NCBI RefSeq assembly: GCF_011761985.1
Contig: NZ_JAASQT010000002.1
Location: 434,001-498,000, forward strand
Direction: 5' to 3'
Source: Brevundimonas terrae
Lineage (GTDB): Bacteria; Pseudomonadota; Alphaproteobacteria; Caulobacterales; Caulobacteraceae
DNA length: 64,000 bases
A program made the translations under genes and the position numbers. The notes beneath the pieces were generated by a model. It worked only from the letters and a program-made list of their open reading frames with translations, searched no databases and was not told the origin of the DNA. Position 1 is the stretch's first letter. The number at the start of each line of letters is the position of its first letter. Positions 1 to 9,425 of this stretch are shown here, piece by piece.

Positions 1-160
1 AGTGGCCATGGGGGAACTCTCGTATGGATATTTAGCGCCCCCCATACATGGAACTGGCCAAGGATTACACCTTTGAGGCGCGAGGCTTTGGTCGGTCGAA
101 ACACGACGACAAGCTTCGTGAGAAGCCAAACGCATTTACCTATGGCATGGCCAGATCACT

Positions 161-1048
161 ATGTTGGATCAAAAGCTCACACCGCTGGAAATCGGGGCCA
201 TTGTAGCCATCGTCATCATTTGGGGCGTCAATAATGCTGCCGCCAAACTGGCGACGGAATACATGCCGCCCATGATGGTCGCCGCGCTGCGGTTCGGTTT
301 GGCTGCCTTGTGTCTGGCACCGTTTGTGCGCCCGCCGTTTCCGAACTGGAAGGCCATGCTTTTGATCGCGGTGCTGGGCGGGCCGGTTCACTATGGTCTG
401 ATCTATTACGCGTTCTCTCTGGCGCATGATGTCAGTCCGGTATCGGTCGCAACCCAGATGTGGATTCCCTTCACGACACTGTTTGCCTTCCTTCTGCTGG
501 GCGAGCGGGTGAAGTGGCCGGGGATTGTGGGTCTGCTGATCGCCTTTGTCGGTGTGGCGTGGATGACGGCGGACCCCCATGCCCTTCGGGACTGGGAAGC
601 GATTGTATTTGGTACGCTGGGGGCGGCTGTCTGGGCCTTGGTGACGGTGATTGCCCGCCGCACGGCTGCGGTGCCGCCTTTGAAGATGCAGGGCATTCTG
701 GCCCTGACCGCATTTCCGACGATGGCCTTTGGCTCGTTCATGTTCGAGAAAGGCCAGTTAGAGGGAGCCATGGCGGCACCTCCGCTGGTCTGGGCGTCGG
801 TTGTCTGGGCGGGCCTGCTGTCTTCGGTTCTGGCCACCAGCATGCTGTTCTGGCTGGTCCAGCGGCGCGAGGCAGGGCGGGTGACGCCGTATCTTCTCGG
901 CTCGACCGTGGTGTCGGTGCTGATGGGCTGGCTGTTTATGAATGACATGCTGACCCCGCAAATCATCACGGGGGCGGTGCTGACCTTGACCGGCGTGGTG
1001 GTGGTGTCTCTGGCCGAGCGCGGACTGAGATACGGCGCAGCGCGTTAA
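161..1048 (+). CDS. EamA/DMT-family inner-membrane transporter
   Basis: A 295-residue protein made almost wholly of hydrophobic helices, about ten by eye, in two homologous halves, as expected for the drug/metabolite transporter (EamA) family. The second half begins near residue 145. Family members usually export metabolites or amino acids by proton exchange; nothing here fixes the substrate. The N terminus is short and the first membrane helix begins about residue 12, which supports this ATG. It is a single-gene unit: a strong hairpin terminator follows at once, and the next gene converges on it. Family assignment is firm, substrate unknown. Confidence 0.88.
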   Translation: MLDQKLTPLEIGAIVAIVIIWGVNNAAAKLATEYMPPMMVAALRFGLAALCLAPFVRPPFPNWKAMLLIAVLGGPVHYGLIYYAFSLAHDVSPVSVATQMWIPFTTLFAFLLLGERVKWPGIVGLLIAFVGVAWMTADPHALRDWEAIVFGTLGAAVWALVTVIARRTAAVPPLKMQGILALTAFPTMAFGSFMFEKGQLEGAMAAPPLVWASVVWAGLLSSVLATSMLFWLVQRREAGRVTPYLLGSTVVSVLMGWLFMNDMLTPQIITGAVLTLTGVVVVSLAERGLRYGAAR

Positions 1049-1070
1049 AGGTCCGCACAGGGCATAAAAA

Positions 1071-1106
1071 GGGGCGCAGTGGCTATGGCCGCTGCGCCCC
1101 TTTTTT
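1071..1106. terminator. Bidirectional intrinsic terminator between the DMT gene and sodC
   Basis: A perfect 9-bp GC-rich stem (1071-1079 with 1092-1100, arm GGGGCGCAG) has a 12-nt loop and is followed by six T. It lies between two convergent stop codons, and the A run before the left arm lets it serve both strands. Confidence 0.9.
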
Positions 1107-1119
1107 CGTCTGTTATGTC

Positions 1120-1716
1120 CTAGTGCAGCAGTTGGATCGCGCCACAGGCGACGCGTGCACCGGCACCGCCGATGGGCTGGCTGGAATGATCATCGGCACT
1201 GGCGTGGATGATGATGGCCGAGCCGTCATTGTCCAGCAGGTCCTGTGCCTGACCATCACCCGAAAGACGGGCGCGGGTGGTGAAAATCTCGGCCTTGGCC
1301 GTACCGTCAGCATGGGCAAAAATATTGGGCAGGTCGCCGTCATCGGGACCGTCGGCATTCATCAGACCGTGCGGAACCTTGGCTTCGGGGTGATTGATAT
1401 GGGCCCCTGCCGAGGTGAAGGCCGCTTCGCACTGGCCGGTTTCATGCAGGTGGATACCGTGCCAGCCCGGCGTCAGGCCGGTGGCCTCGACGATCATCAG
1501 CAGACCGTTCGGGCCTTGCTTCAGGGTGACGGTACCGGCGGCGGCACCCTCGTTGTTGAATAGGTGGACATTATAGCCCGATGCGGCGGGCGCAGGCGCG
1601 GTTGCGGACGGGCTTTGTTGGGCCGCGTGCGAAGCCTGATCGGCGGCGACAGCGGTACAGCCAACGGCCAGAGCCGCTGCGCTACCGGCCAGAAGGGCTG
1701 TGGTTGTTTTACGCAT
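1120..1716 (-). CDS. sodC: Cu/Zn superoxide dismutase, exported
   Basis: A 198-residue SodC that dismutates superoxide in the periplasm. The Cu/Zn ligand block HGIHLHETG (His89, His91) is present, followed by further histidines at 106, 109 and 116, the GDLPN turn, and the C-terminal GGAGARVACG element. The N terminus is a signal peptide with a lipobox-like AVG-C at Cys20, so it may be a lipoprotein; cleavage after AVA a few residues on is the alternative. A longer open frame exists upstream, but GGAGG 8 nt before this ATG and the signal peptide fix the start here. About 25 disordered Ala/Pro-rich residues link the signal to the barrel. Confidence 0.93.
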   Translation of the reverse strand: MRKTTTALLAGSAAALAVGCTAVAADQASHAAQQSPSATAPAPAASGYNVHLFNNEGAAAGTVTLKQGPNGLLMIVEATGLTPGWHGIHLHETGQCEAAFTSAGAHINHPEAKVPHGLMNADGPDDGDLPNIFAHADGTAKAEIFTTRARLSGDGQAQDLLDNDGSAIIIHASADDHSSQPIGGAGARVACGAIQLLH

Positions 1717-1838
1717 GGCATTGCCTCCAGAAAGTACAGGTTTGGCGCGGCTTGTTGTTTTGCCACGACGTCCCCCGAGTGCTAGAACCGACCTTAGCGG
1801 ATCACGTTCCGATTCCGGCCATTTAAAGCCTGATTTCC

Positions 1839-4637
1839 TTGACCGACGATAGTTACCAAAACGCCGCCCCTTCGACGTCCGGCGATATTGCAACGATCAC
1901 CATCGAAAACGAGCTGAAACGCTCGTACCTTGACTACGCCATGAGCGTGATCGTCAGCCGCGCTCTGCCTGATGCGCGCGATGGTCTGAAGCCTGTTCAC
2001 CGCCGCATCCTGTATTCGATGCATGACCTGAACATGACACCCGAGCGTTCGTACTCCAAGTGCGCGCGTGTCGTGGGTGACGTGCTGGGTCGCTTCCACC
2101 CGCACGGTGACAGCTCGGTTTACATGGCGCTGGTCCGTATGGCCCAGGACTTCTCCATGGGTCTGACGCTGGTAGACGGTCAGGGCAATTTCGGTTCGGT
2201 CGATGGCGATATGCCGGCATCGATGCGTTATACCGAAGCCAAGATGACGCATGCCGCCGTGGCGATGCTGGCCGATATCGACAAGGACACTGTCGATTTT
2301 CAGCCGAACTACGACGAAAAAGAACTTGAGCCGGTCGTTCTGCCGAGCCGGATTCCGAACCTGTTGGTCAATGGTGCCGGTGGTATCGCCGTGGGTATGG
2401 CGACCAATATTCCGCCGCACAACCTTGGCGAAGTCATTGATGCCGCCGTTGTCCTGCTGGACGAACCCGACGTTTCGGACGAGGCGCTGCTGGATATTGT
2501 TCCGGGCCCCGACTTCCCGACCGGCGGCGAGATCATGGGCCGCACCGCGCCGCGCAATGCCCTGCGCGACGGTCGTGGCTCGGTTATCGTGCGCGGCAAG
2601 GCGTCGATCGAGGAAATCCGCAAGGACCGCGATGCCATCGTCATCACCGAGCTGCCTTATCAGGTCAACAAACAGACCCTGATCGAGCGCATTGCCGAGA
2701 TGGTGCGCGAAAAGCGCCTCGAAGGTATTTCTGACGTTCGCGATGAATCTGATCGTCTGGGTATGCGGATTGTTATCGAACTGAAGCGCGACGCTTCGGG
2801 CGATGTGATCCTGAACCAGCTTTACCGCTATACGGCGCTGCAATCGTCGTTCGGCGTCAATATGCTGGCGCTGAACCATGGCCGTCCTGAACAGATGGGC
2901 CTGCGCAAGCTGCTGGAACTGTTCCTCGAATTCCGCGAAGAAGTGATCGTCCGCCGCGTGAAGTTCGAGCTGAACAAGGCGCGTGACCGTGGTCACGTCT
3001 TGGTCGGTCTGGCGGTTGCGGTCGCCAATATCGACGAGGTGATCCACATCATCCGTTCGTCGGCCGATCCGTCCGAAGCCCGCGAGCGCTTGCAGTCCAA
3101 GGCTTGGCCGGTTGGCGACATGATGGCTCTGGTCGAGCTGATTGCCGACCCGCGCACGGTTCTGGTTGACGGTGGTCTGATCCGCCTGACCGACGAACAG
3201 GCCAAGGCCATTCTGGCGCTGACCCTGTCGCGTCTGACGGGTCTGGGCCGTGACGACATCTTTGGTGAGGCCAATACGCTGGCCGGTACGATTTCGGGCC
3301 ACCTCGAAATCCTGTCGGACCGCAAGAATGTTCTGGCCATCATCCGCGAAGACCTGCTGACCGTTAAGGAGCAGTTTGCTGTGCCGCGCCGCACCCTTAT
3401 CGGTGAGGGCGATCACGAGATGGAAGACGAAGACCTGATCCCGCGTGAGGACATGGTCGTAACCGTCACCCATACCGGTTACGTCAAGCGCGTGGCTCTG
3501 AACGCCTATCGCACCCAGCATCGCGGCGGTAAGGGCCGTTCGGCCATGTCCATGAAGGACGAAGATGCCATCACCGGCGTCTTCTCGGCCTCGACCCACA
3601 CGCCGGTTCTGTTCTTTGCCACCAACGGCAAGGCCTATAAGCTCAAGACGTGGCGCTTGCCGCTGGGCACGCCGCAGTCCAAGGGCAAGGCCTTTGTGAA
3701 CCTGCTGCCGATCGAGCCGGGCGACAGCATCATGAACGTGCTGCCGCTGCCGGAAGACGAGGCAACCTGGGGCGATTACGACATCATGTTCGCCACCAAG
3801 TCGGGCGATGTGCGCCGTAACAAGCTCAGCGATTTCGCCACGGTGAACCGCGCGGGCAAGATCGCCATGAAGCTGGAAGACGGTGACCACATGGTCGGCG
3901 TCGCCATCTGTAATGCCGAAGACGACATTCTGCTGACCACGGCACTGGGCCGCGCTATCCGCTTCAAGGCGGACGATGTGCGCGTGTTCAAGGGCCGTGA
4001 CTCGACCGGTGTTCGCGGTATCCGTCTGCAAGACGGCGACGAAGTGATCTCCATGGCCGTACTGGGCCGTGTGGATGCGACGCCGGAAGAACGCGCCGCC
4101 TATGTCAAACACGCCAATGCGGCCCGCCGCGCGGCGGCTGGCGAAGGCGACGAAGAGGTTGTTGCGACCGAGGCCGAGGATGAAGGCGGCGATGATGCTG
4201 TCCTGACGCCGGAGCGTATCGAGCAACTGGCCGCTGCCGAGCAGTTCATCCTGACCGTCTCTGAAAACGGTCTGGGCAAGCGCTCCAGCGCCTACGAATA
4301 CCGTCGCACCGGTCGCGGTGGTCAGGGTCTGACCGCACACGGCCTTGGCGGTCGTGCGGGCAAGCGTCTGGCCGCAGCCTTCCCGGTTCTGGACAGCGAT
4401 GACCTGTTGCTGGTCACCGATGCGGGCCAGATGATCCGCACCCCTGTCGATCAGGTCCGTATTGTGGGCCGTTCGTCGCAGGGCGTGATGATCTTCCGCA
4501 CCAGCAAGGACGAGACCGTGGTTTCGGTCGAGCGCCTGCCGGGTTCGGACGAGGACGATACCGAGGTTGAAGGCGAGGGCGTGATCGAAGGTGAAGCCAC
4601 CGAGATCGCCGAAGCCCCGACCGCCTCGGAAGACTAA
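1839..4637 (+). CDS. gyrA: DNA gyrase subunit A
   Basis: A 932-residue gyrase A subunit: DNA cleavage/religation and supercoiling with GyrB. The catalytic Tyr131 sits in RYTE. The quinolone-determining stretch [10 protein letters not shown] keeps Ser92 (E. coli Ser83), but the residue matching E. coli Asp87 is Met96. The GyrA box is QHRGGKG from Gln560, with His in place of the usual Arg. The C-terminal beta-pinwheel carries an acidic Ala/Glu-rich insertion near residues 760-785, and the protein ends in a highly acidic tail. The start is a TTG; no ATG lies near the conserved N terminus. The aminotransferase gene follows 7 nt after the stop and is probably co-transcribed. Confidence 0.97.
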   Translation: MTDDSYQNAAPSTSGDIATITIENELKRSYLDYAMSVIVSRALPDARDGLKPVHRRILYSMHDLNMTPERSYSKCARVVGDVLGRFHPHGDSSVYMALVRMAQDFSMGLTLVDGQGNFGSVDGDMPASMRYTEAKMTHAAVAMLADIDKDTVDFQPNYDEKELEPVVLPSRIPNLLVNGAGGIAVGMATNIPPHNLGEVIDAAVVLLDEPDVSDEALLDIVPGPDFPTGGEIMGRTAPRNALRDGRGSVIVRGKASIEEIRKDRDAIVITELPYQVNKQTLIERIAEMVREKRLEGISDVRDESDRLGMRIVIELKRDASGDVILNQLYRYTALQSSFGVNMLALNHGRPEQMGLRKLLELFLEFREEVIVRRVKFELNKARDRGHVLVGLAVAVANIDEVIHIIRSSADPSEARERLQSKAWPVGDMMALVELIADPRTVLVDGGLIRLTDEQAKAILALTLSRLTGLGRDDIFGEANTLAGTISGHLEILSDRKNVLAIIREDLLTVKEQFAVPRRTLIGEGDHEMEDEDLIPREDMVVTVTHTGYVKRVALNAYRTQHRGGKGRSAMSMKDEDAITGVFSASTHTPVLFFATNGKAYKLKTWRLPLGTPQSKGKAFVNLLPIEPGDSIMNVLPLPEDEATWGDYDIMFATKSGDVRRNKLSDFATVNRAGKIAMKLEDGDHMVGVAICNAEDDILLTTALGRAIRFKADDVRVFKGRDSTGVRGIRLQDGDEVISMAVLGRVDATPEERAAYVKHANAARRAAAGEGDEEVVATEAEDEGGDDAVLTPERIEQLAAAEQFILTVSENGLGKRSSAYEYRRTGRGGQGLTAHGLGGRAGKRLAAAFPVLDSDDLLLVTDAGQMIRTPVDQVRIVGRSSQGVMIFRTSKDETVVSVERLPGSDEDDTEVEGEGVIEGEATEIAEAPTASED

Positions 4638-4644
4638 GACACAG

Positions 4645-5448
4645 ATGGCCGTCGAACCGCAGTTGTGGATCGACGGCCATGCTGCATCTGCGGCGGATCT
4701 ACGCCGTATGGCCATGATCAACTATGGTGCCCTGACCTCGTTTTCCTATCAGGCGGGCGGGGTGCGCGGACTGGATCTGCATCTGGAGCGCTTGATCGCA
4801 TCGGGGCAGGAATTGTTTGGCCAACAACTCGATAAATCAAACATTCTGAAGGCCTTGCGCGCTGCTCTTGCGGCAGTGGACGAGGCGTGGGTGCGTGTCA
4901 CCCTGACGGCACCGGACCTGTCGATCCGCACGCCTGAACAGGCTGGCGATGTGGTGATCGGTGTGTGGGTATCGGCTCCGGCACAGGCTCTGGCCGATGG
5001 TCAACGCCTCAGCGCCATCCCGCACCAGCGCGAACTGGCGCACCTCAAACATCTGGGCACGACCGGTATCATCCATGCCCGTCGCAGAGCCCGCATGGAC
5101 GGGTTTGACGATGCCCTGCTGGTTTCAGCCACTGGCCAGATACTGGAAGGCACAGTCTGGAATATAGGCCTGATTTGCGATGACACCGTGGTCTGGCCCA
5201 AGGGCGACATTCTGGATGGGGTAACGCGCCGTCTGATTGAAAACGGCCTGTCGGAAATGGGTATCTCCCAAGCCTATGAAACGGAGTCCTTGCGCGATAT
5301 CAGCCGCTTCGAGGCGGCGTTTTTGTGCAATGCGGCAACACCTGCGGCCTGTATTTCAGCCATCGACGGCTATGGCTTTGATGCCGAGCATCCGATGCTG
5401 GCGATCATCCGCGACGCATGGACGCGACAGGCTTTGCAACCGCTCTAG
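4645..5448 (+). CDS. Class IV PLP-dependent aminotransferase
   Basis: A 267-residue protein of the branched-chain aminotransferase / aminodeoxychorismate lyase fold. The LKHLG block near the middle carries the likely PLP lysine, and ILEGTVWNIG matches the family's EGxxxN phosphate-binding motif. Members act on branched-chain amino acids, D-alanine or aminodeoxychorismate; the exact substrate cannot be told here. ATG 4645 lies 7 nt after the gyrA stop; an in-frame start at 4591 inside gyrA would add an unconserved Pro/Lys-rich leader and was rejected. No strong ribosome site is visible, which suggests coupling to gyrA translation. Confidence 0.85.
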   Translation: MAVEPQLWIDGHAASAADLRRMAMINYGALTSFSYQAGGVRGLDLHLERLIASGQELFGQQLDKSNILKALRAALAAVDEAWVRVTLTAPDLSIRTPEQAGDVVIGVWVSAPAQALADGQRLSAIPHQRELAHLKHLGTTGIIHARRRARMDGFDDALLVSATGQILEGTVWNIGLICDDTVVWPKGDILDGVTRRLIENGLSEMGISQAYETESLRDISRFEAAFLCNAATPAACISAIDGYGFDAEHPMLAIIRDAWTRQALQPL

Positions 5449-5560
5449 CGCGGTAGGGGATGTCATTTTCGGCTGCGGAATGAAGGCATTTGCGCTGTTC
5501 GCCTCTTTTTGCACCTGCTAAGCAGTACGAACTTAGAGTTGGGGAGGCTTGAGGCAGCCT

Positions 5561-6046
5561 ATGCGTATCGGACTTTATCCAGGTACTTTCGATCCGGTCA
5601 CGAATGGCCACCTCGACATCATCGGACGTGCGGTCAAACTGGTCGATAAGCTGGTGATTGGCGTGGCCCAGAACGATGCCAAGGGTCCGTTGTTCACGAC
5701 GGCCGAGCGCGTCGAGATGCTGCGCTACGAGGTCGCCCGATTCGGTGATGCCATCGAGGTACGCCCGTTCTCTAGCCTGCTGATGCACTTTGCCGAAGAG
5801 GTCGAGGCGACCTGTATCGTGCGCGGTCTGCGGGCTGTGGCCGACTTTGAATACGAGTTCCAGATGACGGCGATGAACCAGCGCCTGAACAGCGAAATCG
5901 AAACGGTCTTCCTGATGGCCGATCCGCGCCATCAGGCCATTGCCTCGCGTCTGGTCAAGGAAATCGCCAAGCTGGGCGGTAACATCGAAAGCTTTGTCAG
6001 TCCGTCGATTGCCGCTGCGGTACTCGACAAGGTCGCCAAGCGCTGA
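5561..6046 (+). CDS. coaD: Phosphopantetheine adenylyltransferase
   Basis: A 161-residue CoaD that adenylates 4'-phosphopantetheine in coenzyme A synthesis. The nucleotidyltransferase signature GTFDPVTNGH stands at the N terminus, and the mid-protein RGLRAVADFEYE block is typical. ATG 5561 is preceded by GAGG at 6 nt; a TTG 12 nt upstream in frame is less likely. The length matches the family. An intergenic space of about 110 nt separates it from the aminotransferase and may hold a promoter. The cyclophilin genes follow closely. Confidence 0.96.
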   Translation: MRIGLYPGTFDPVTNGHLDIIGRAVKLVDKLVIGVAQNDAKGPLFTTAERVEMLRYEVARFGDAIEVRPFSSLLMHFAEEVEATCIVRGLRAVADFEYEFQMTAMNQRLNSEIETVFLMADPRHQAIASRLVKEIAKLGGNIESFVSPSIAAAVLDKVAKR

Positions 6047-6058
6047 AACATTGAGTCT

Positions 6059-6910
6059 ATGAAAAACCTGCTGATTTGCATGAGCGCAGCCACCGTCCTT
6101 CTGGCCGGTGCTGCACAGGCCCAATCCACATCGTCGGCGGATTGGCGCACGGTGGCCCCCGAGAATCTGTGGGTGATTGATACGTCCAAGGGGCGGGTTC
6201 TGGTCGAGCTGGAACCGCGCGTTGCGCCGAACCATATCGAGCGTATCCGTACCCTGACGAACCAGAACTTCTATGACGGGCTGAAATTCCACCGCGTCAT
6301 TCCCGATTTCATGGCGCAAACGGGTGATCCCAAGGGGACGGGCGAGGGGGGCAGTGAGCTGCCCGATATCGCCGCCGAGTTCAGCTTCCGCCGTGGCCGC
6401 GATGCGGGCTATGTGCCGGTTGCCAATGGTGGCCCCGGCTACATCGGCACTGTGGGCTCGGTCGTGGTTGCGACCCAGCCCGACGCCCAGATGATGATCA
6501 ATGCCGATATGAAGGTGTCGGCCACGCCGCTGTTCTGCGCGGGCACGGCCGGTATGGCGCGTGCAGGCCAACCTGACAGCGCCAACAGCCAGTTCTATCT
6601 GACGACGGGCCATGCCGACACGCTGAACGGCAACTATACGGTGTTTGGTCGCGTACTGTCGGGTCTGGACGTTGTGAAGTCGCTGAAAGCCGGCTCTGAA
6701 GCGGCGGACGGTGCCGTGGGCGAGGGGGCCGATGTGATGACGCGCGTGCGTCTGGCCTCGCAACTGCCGCCAGCGGAACGCCCGCAGGTGCGCGTGGCTG
6801 TGGCCGGTGGTGCGCCGTTCAATGCGGCAGTCGAGACGGCGCGTACGGCCAAGGGCAACGGCTTTACAGCATGCGATATCCAGATACCGGTTCAGATCGA
6901 TAACGGCTGA
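6059..6910 (+). CDS. Periplasmic cyclophilin-type peptidyl-prolyl isomerase (1)
   Basis: A 283-residue protein with a signal peptide (cleavage after AQA, about residue 21) and a cyclophilin domain. The active-site stretch FHRVIPDFMAQTGD keeps Arg, Phe and Gln of the family, and NSQFYLTTG provides the second half. A long loop precedes the LFCAG segment. About 70 residues follow the domain, ending in ACDIQIPVQI. Cys residues in LFCAG and in the terminal motif are the only ones in the mature chain and could pair. The gene follows coaD by 12 nt and precedes a paralog, so the two probably share a transcript. Role: proline isomerisation in exported-protein folding. Confidence 0.92.
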   Translation: MKNLLICMSAATVLLAGAAQAQSTSSADWRTVAPENLWVIDTSKGRVLVELEPRVAPNHIERIRTLTNQNFYDGLKFHRVIPDFMAQTGDPKGTGEGGSELPDIAAEFSFRRGRDAGYVPVANGGPGYIGTVGSVVVATQPDAQMMINADMKVSATPLFCAGTAGMARAGQPDSANSQFYLTTGHADTLNGNYTVFGRVLSGLDVVKSLKAGSEAADGAVGEGADVMTRVRLASQLPPAERPQVRVAVAGGAPFNAAVETARTAKGNGFTACDIQIPVQIDNG

Positions 6911-6944
6911 ATACGTCGGTACTGAAAACAATAACAAAGGCGGG

Positions 6945-7796
6945 ATGATGAAACCGGTAAACCTTGTAGCCGCAGCCCTTGTGGCCAGTTTCGGTTTCTC
7001 TCCCGCCCTTGCGGACCCTGTGGGCCCCGATAGCGATTACGAGGCCATCGCCCCCGAGAACCTGCTGGTTATCGACACGACCAAAGGGCGTATCTGGGTC
7101 GAGATGACGCCCGATATTGCCCCCTTGCATGTCGAGCGTATCCGCTTGCTGGCGGGTGAGGGCTTTTATGACAACGTTAAATGGCACCGCGTCATTGACG
7201 GCTTTATGGCCCAGACAGGTGACCCGACGGGCACCGGCGAGGGTGGCAGCACCCATGGCACTGTAAAGGCCGAGCTGACCTTCCGTCGCGGGCCGGAAAC
7301 GCCGTTCGAGCCTGTGGCCCATCCTGCGGGCTATCCCGAGGGTTTTCACCACAGTGTACCCGTCTATAGCCAGCCAGACCGTTTCTATGGCCGGTTCGAG
7401 GATGGCAAGGTGACGGCATGGGGCATGTACTGCCCCGGTGTTGCGGGCATGGCCCGCGATACGGATGAAAACAGCGCCGACAGCCAGTTCTTCTTTATGC
7501 GCGACGTCTATCCGTCGCTGGATCGCCGCTACAGCATCTGGGGCCGCGTTGTGGCCGGTCAGGATGTCGTCAATGCGTTGAAGGCGGGCGATCTGCCCAG
7601 CGGTATGGTGACCGACCCCGATATCATGACCAAGGTGCAGGTGGCCTCGGCCATCCCGGAAGGCGAGCGCCCTAGCGTCTATCGTCTGCGTCCAGATAGC
7701 CGCACCTTCAGGGGCATGGTGGCGACTGTACGTCAGGCGCGAGGTGCAGATTTCTCGCCGTGCGACATCCAGATTCCGGTGCGGATCGAACCTTAA
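6945..7796 (+). CDS. Periplasmic cyclophilin-type peptidyl-prolyl isomerase (2)
   Basis: A 283-residue paralog of the preceding gene. It has a signal peptide (cleavage after ALA, about residue 22), the active-site block WHRVIDGFMAQTGD, then DSQFFFMRD, and the same tail motif PCDIQIPVRI. It also keeps a Cys in the MYCPG loop, matching the first copy. Its substrate loop differs strongly (EGFHHSVPVYSQPDRF), so the two may serve different clients. Two Met codons stand in a row: AAAGG is better spaced to the second (6948), so the true start could be one codon later. The stop lies 3 nt from the convergent Ppx/GppA stop. Confidence 0.9.
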   Translation: MMKPVNLVAAALVASFGFSPALADPVGPDSDYEAIAPENLLVIDTTKGRIWVEMTPDIAPLHVERIRLLAGEGFYDNVKWHRVIDGFMAQTGDPTGTGEGGSTHGTVKAELTFRRGPETPFEPVAHPAGYPEGFHHSVPVYSQPDRFYGRFEDGKVTAWGMYCPGVAGMARDTDENSADSQFFFMRDVYPSLDRRYSIWGRVVAGQDVVNALKAGDLPSGMVTDPDIMTKVQVASAIPEGERPSVYRLRPDSRTFRGMVATVRQARGADFSPCDIQIPVRIEP

Positions 7797-7799
7797 GCC

Positions 7800-8924
7800 C
7801 TAGGTTGCCGAAGCGGGTGCGGCATTGGTTGCACCCCGCGAACGTCTGCGACGACGACGGCGCTTGCGCGTTGCACGGTTCGGCTCGCTCATCATGGTCA
7901 GCAGCAAGCCTTCGCGCAGGCCACGGTCGGCCACGCGCACGCGCTCGCACGGCCATGCCCGCTGCACGGCCTCCAGTATTGCAGCACCTGCCAGAACCAG
8001 ATCGGCCCGATCCGGCCCGATGCAGTTTTCTGCGGCACGTCCATCGGGACCGAGGCTGATGAGGCGGTTGGCGGCGGCTTCGCAATCGCTCCGCGTCATC
8101 CATAGGCCGTCAACCAGATCGCGTTGATAGCGACGCAGACCCAGATGTATGCCGGCCAGACTGGTGATTGCACCCGATGTGCCGACCATGTGGGCGCGGC
8201 CCTGTTTATACAGGCTGTGATAGGCGGGGTCGTCGGGGGCGCCCTTTGCGATGGCCTCTCCAACATCGGCGACCATGGCTTCGTACCAGTTTCGCGGCGA
8301 TCCTTGCGGTTCGGGATGGCGCTCGGCCAGTGTCACAACACCCAGAGGCACAGACATCCATGCCAGTGTGTCGTGGCCCTGTTCGGTGCGGCGCATCCAC
8401 GACAGTTCGGTCGATCCACCGCCCACATCGATAACCAGAACGGCCTCGGACGCCGGATCGATCAGGTTAAGGCAACCGGCGACCGAAAGGCGCGCTTCCT
8501 CGATCGGGTCGATAATCCGCAGGTTCAGGCCCGTGCCCTTGCGGACGCGCTCGATGAACGCGACACCATTGGATGCCCCGCGACAGGCCTGGGTGGCGAC
8601 AGCAGACAGGTTTTCAGCTTTCAGGCCACGTCTGGCTATGCGTTCCGCGCACAGGCTGAGGGCCTCATAGGCCCGCTCCATGGCGTTATCATCCAGAAGG
8701 CCTGTGCGCGAAAGGCCTTCGCCAAGGCGCACAATCCGGCTGAAGGAATCAACCACACGGAAGCCCTCACGCGTCGGACGCGCGATCAGCAGGCGGCAAT
8801 TATTGGTCCCTAAATCGAGGGCACCATACAGAGGCGCTTCCCGATTTGAATCGCCAGACCGACGTGATCTGGCGGGCTGGGACCGTGAGTCGCGCTTCGA
8901 TGGCGCGCCTTTGGTCTCCGGCAT
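7800..8924 (-). CDS. Ppx/GppA-family exopolyphosphatase / pppGpp phosphatase
   Basis: A 374-residue member of the sugar-kinase/actin-fold phosphatases that hydrolyse polyphosphate or pppGpp. The first phosphate motif is ALDLGTNNCRLL near residue 35; the second, VIDVGGGSTEL, is in the middle; VGTSGAITSLAG follows. It lacks the long C-terminal extension of E. coli Ppx. The N terminus has about 30 disordered residues. The C terminus ends in a strongly basic tail with Arg-Lys followed by seven consecutive Arg, possibly for nucleic acid or polyphosphate contact. The choice between Ppx and GppA activity cannot be made from sequence. Confidence 0.9.
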   Translation of the reverse strand: MPETKGAPSKRDSRSQPARSRRSGDSNREAPLYGALDLGTNNCRLLIARPTREGFRVVDSFSRIVRLGEGLSRTGLLDDNAMERAYEALSLCAERIARRGLKAENLSAVATQACRGASNGVAFIERVRKGTGLNLRIIDPIEEARLSVAGCLNLIDPASEAVLVIDVGGGSTELSWMRRTEQGHDTLAWMSVPLGVVTLAERHPEPQGSPRNWYEAMVADVGEAIAKGAPDDPAYHSLYKQGRAHMVGTSGAITSLAGIHLGLRRYQRDLVDGLWMTRSDCEAAANRLISLGPDGRAAENCIGPDRADLVLAGAAILEAVQRAWPCERVRVADRGLREGLLLTMMSEPNRATRKRRRRRRRSRGATNAAPASAT

Positions 8925-9107
8925 GGGCCGACAAGGGTATGTGGGCGGTCCAAAGCGGCGCCCGTCACACTTAACCTAGCCCGCATCCTGTCATCAGGCC
9001 AAGCCCTTAAGCTGTGGAATCGTGATTACTGGATCGGAGGTTACAAATGGTCACAGTGAATGACTATTTTTAAAGCAACCTTCATGTGCGCCAAACGTAT
9101 CAGGCTT

Positions 9108-9422
9108 ATGACCCAAGCTCGCACAGCACGTTTTGGACTAGGTCAGAAGGTCCGCCATATTCACCACGTCTTCTATGGCTTGGTGCTGGATGTGGACGCT
9201 CGCTATCAGGGACCAATCGAGGATATTGGCTCCATCAATCCCGAACAGCCTTTTTACTCGGTCATGGTTGAAACCGATGACGGCGTGGCGATTGCCTATG
9301 CTGCCGAAGAGGCCTTGGCGGTGACAGAGGGCGTGGAGCCGATTTCCGAACAGGAACAATGCCGGCTGTTCACCGTCGGCAGTAATGGCCGCCACGCCCC
9401 CAGAGTTCACGCCCTGCAATAG
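9108..9422 (+). CDS. hspQ: Heat shock protein HspQ
   Basis: A 104-residue HspQ/YccV-type hemimethylated-DNA-binding-fold protein. The family pattern is clear: FGLGQKVRHIHHVFYGLVLDVD, then PFYSVMVE and IAYAAEEAL. In E. coli HspQ modulates Lon proteolysis and DnaA; in Caulobacter it enhances Lon degradation of selected substrates. ATG 9108 is chosen because similarity begins there; in-frame starts at 9060 and 9084 would add an unconserved leader. The upstream 180 nt, shared with the divergent phosphatase gene, should hold both promoters. Confidence 0.9.
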   Translation: MTQARTARFGLGQKVRHIHHVFYGLVLDVDARYQGPIEDIGSINPEQPFYSVMVETDDGVAIAYAAEEALAVTEGVEPISEQEQCRLFTVGSNGRHAPRVHALQ

Positions 9423-9425
9423 GGA

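Noticed and set aside
1794-4721. Very long open frame on the minus strand opposite gyrA
   Set aside because: It is the antisense shadow of a high-GC gene; the plus strand encodes an unmistakable GyrA, and the antisense product is His/Arg/Gln-rich with no recognisable domain.
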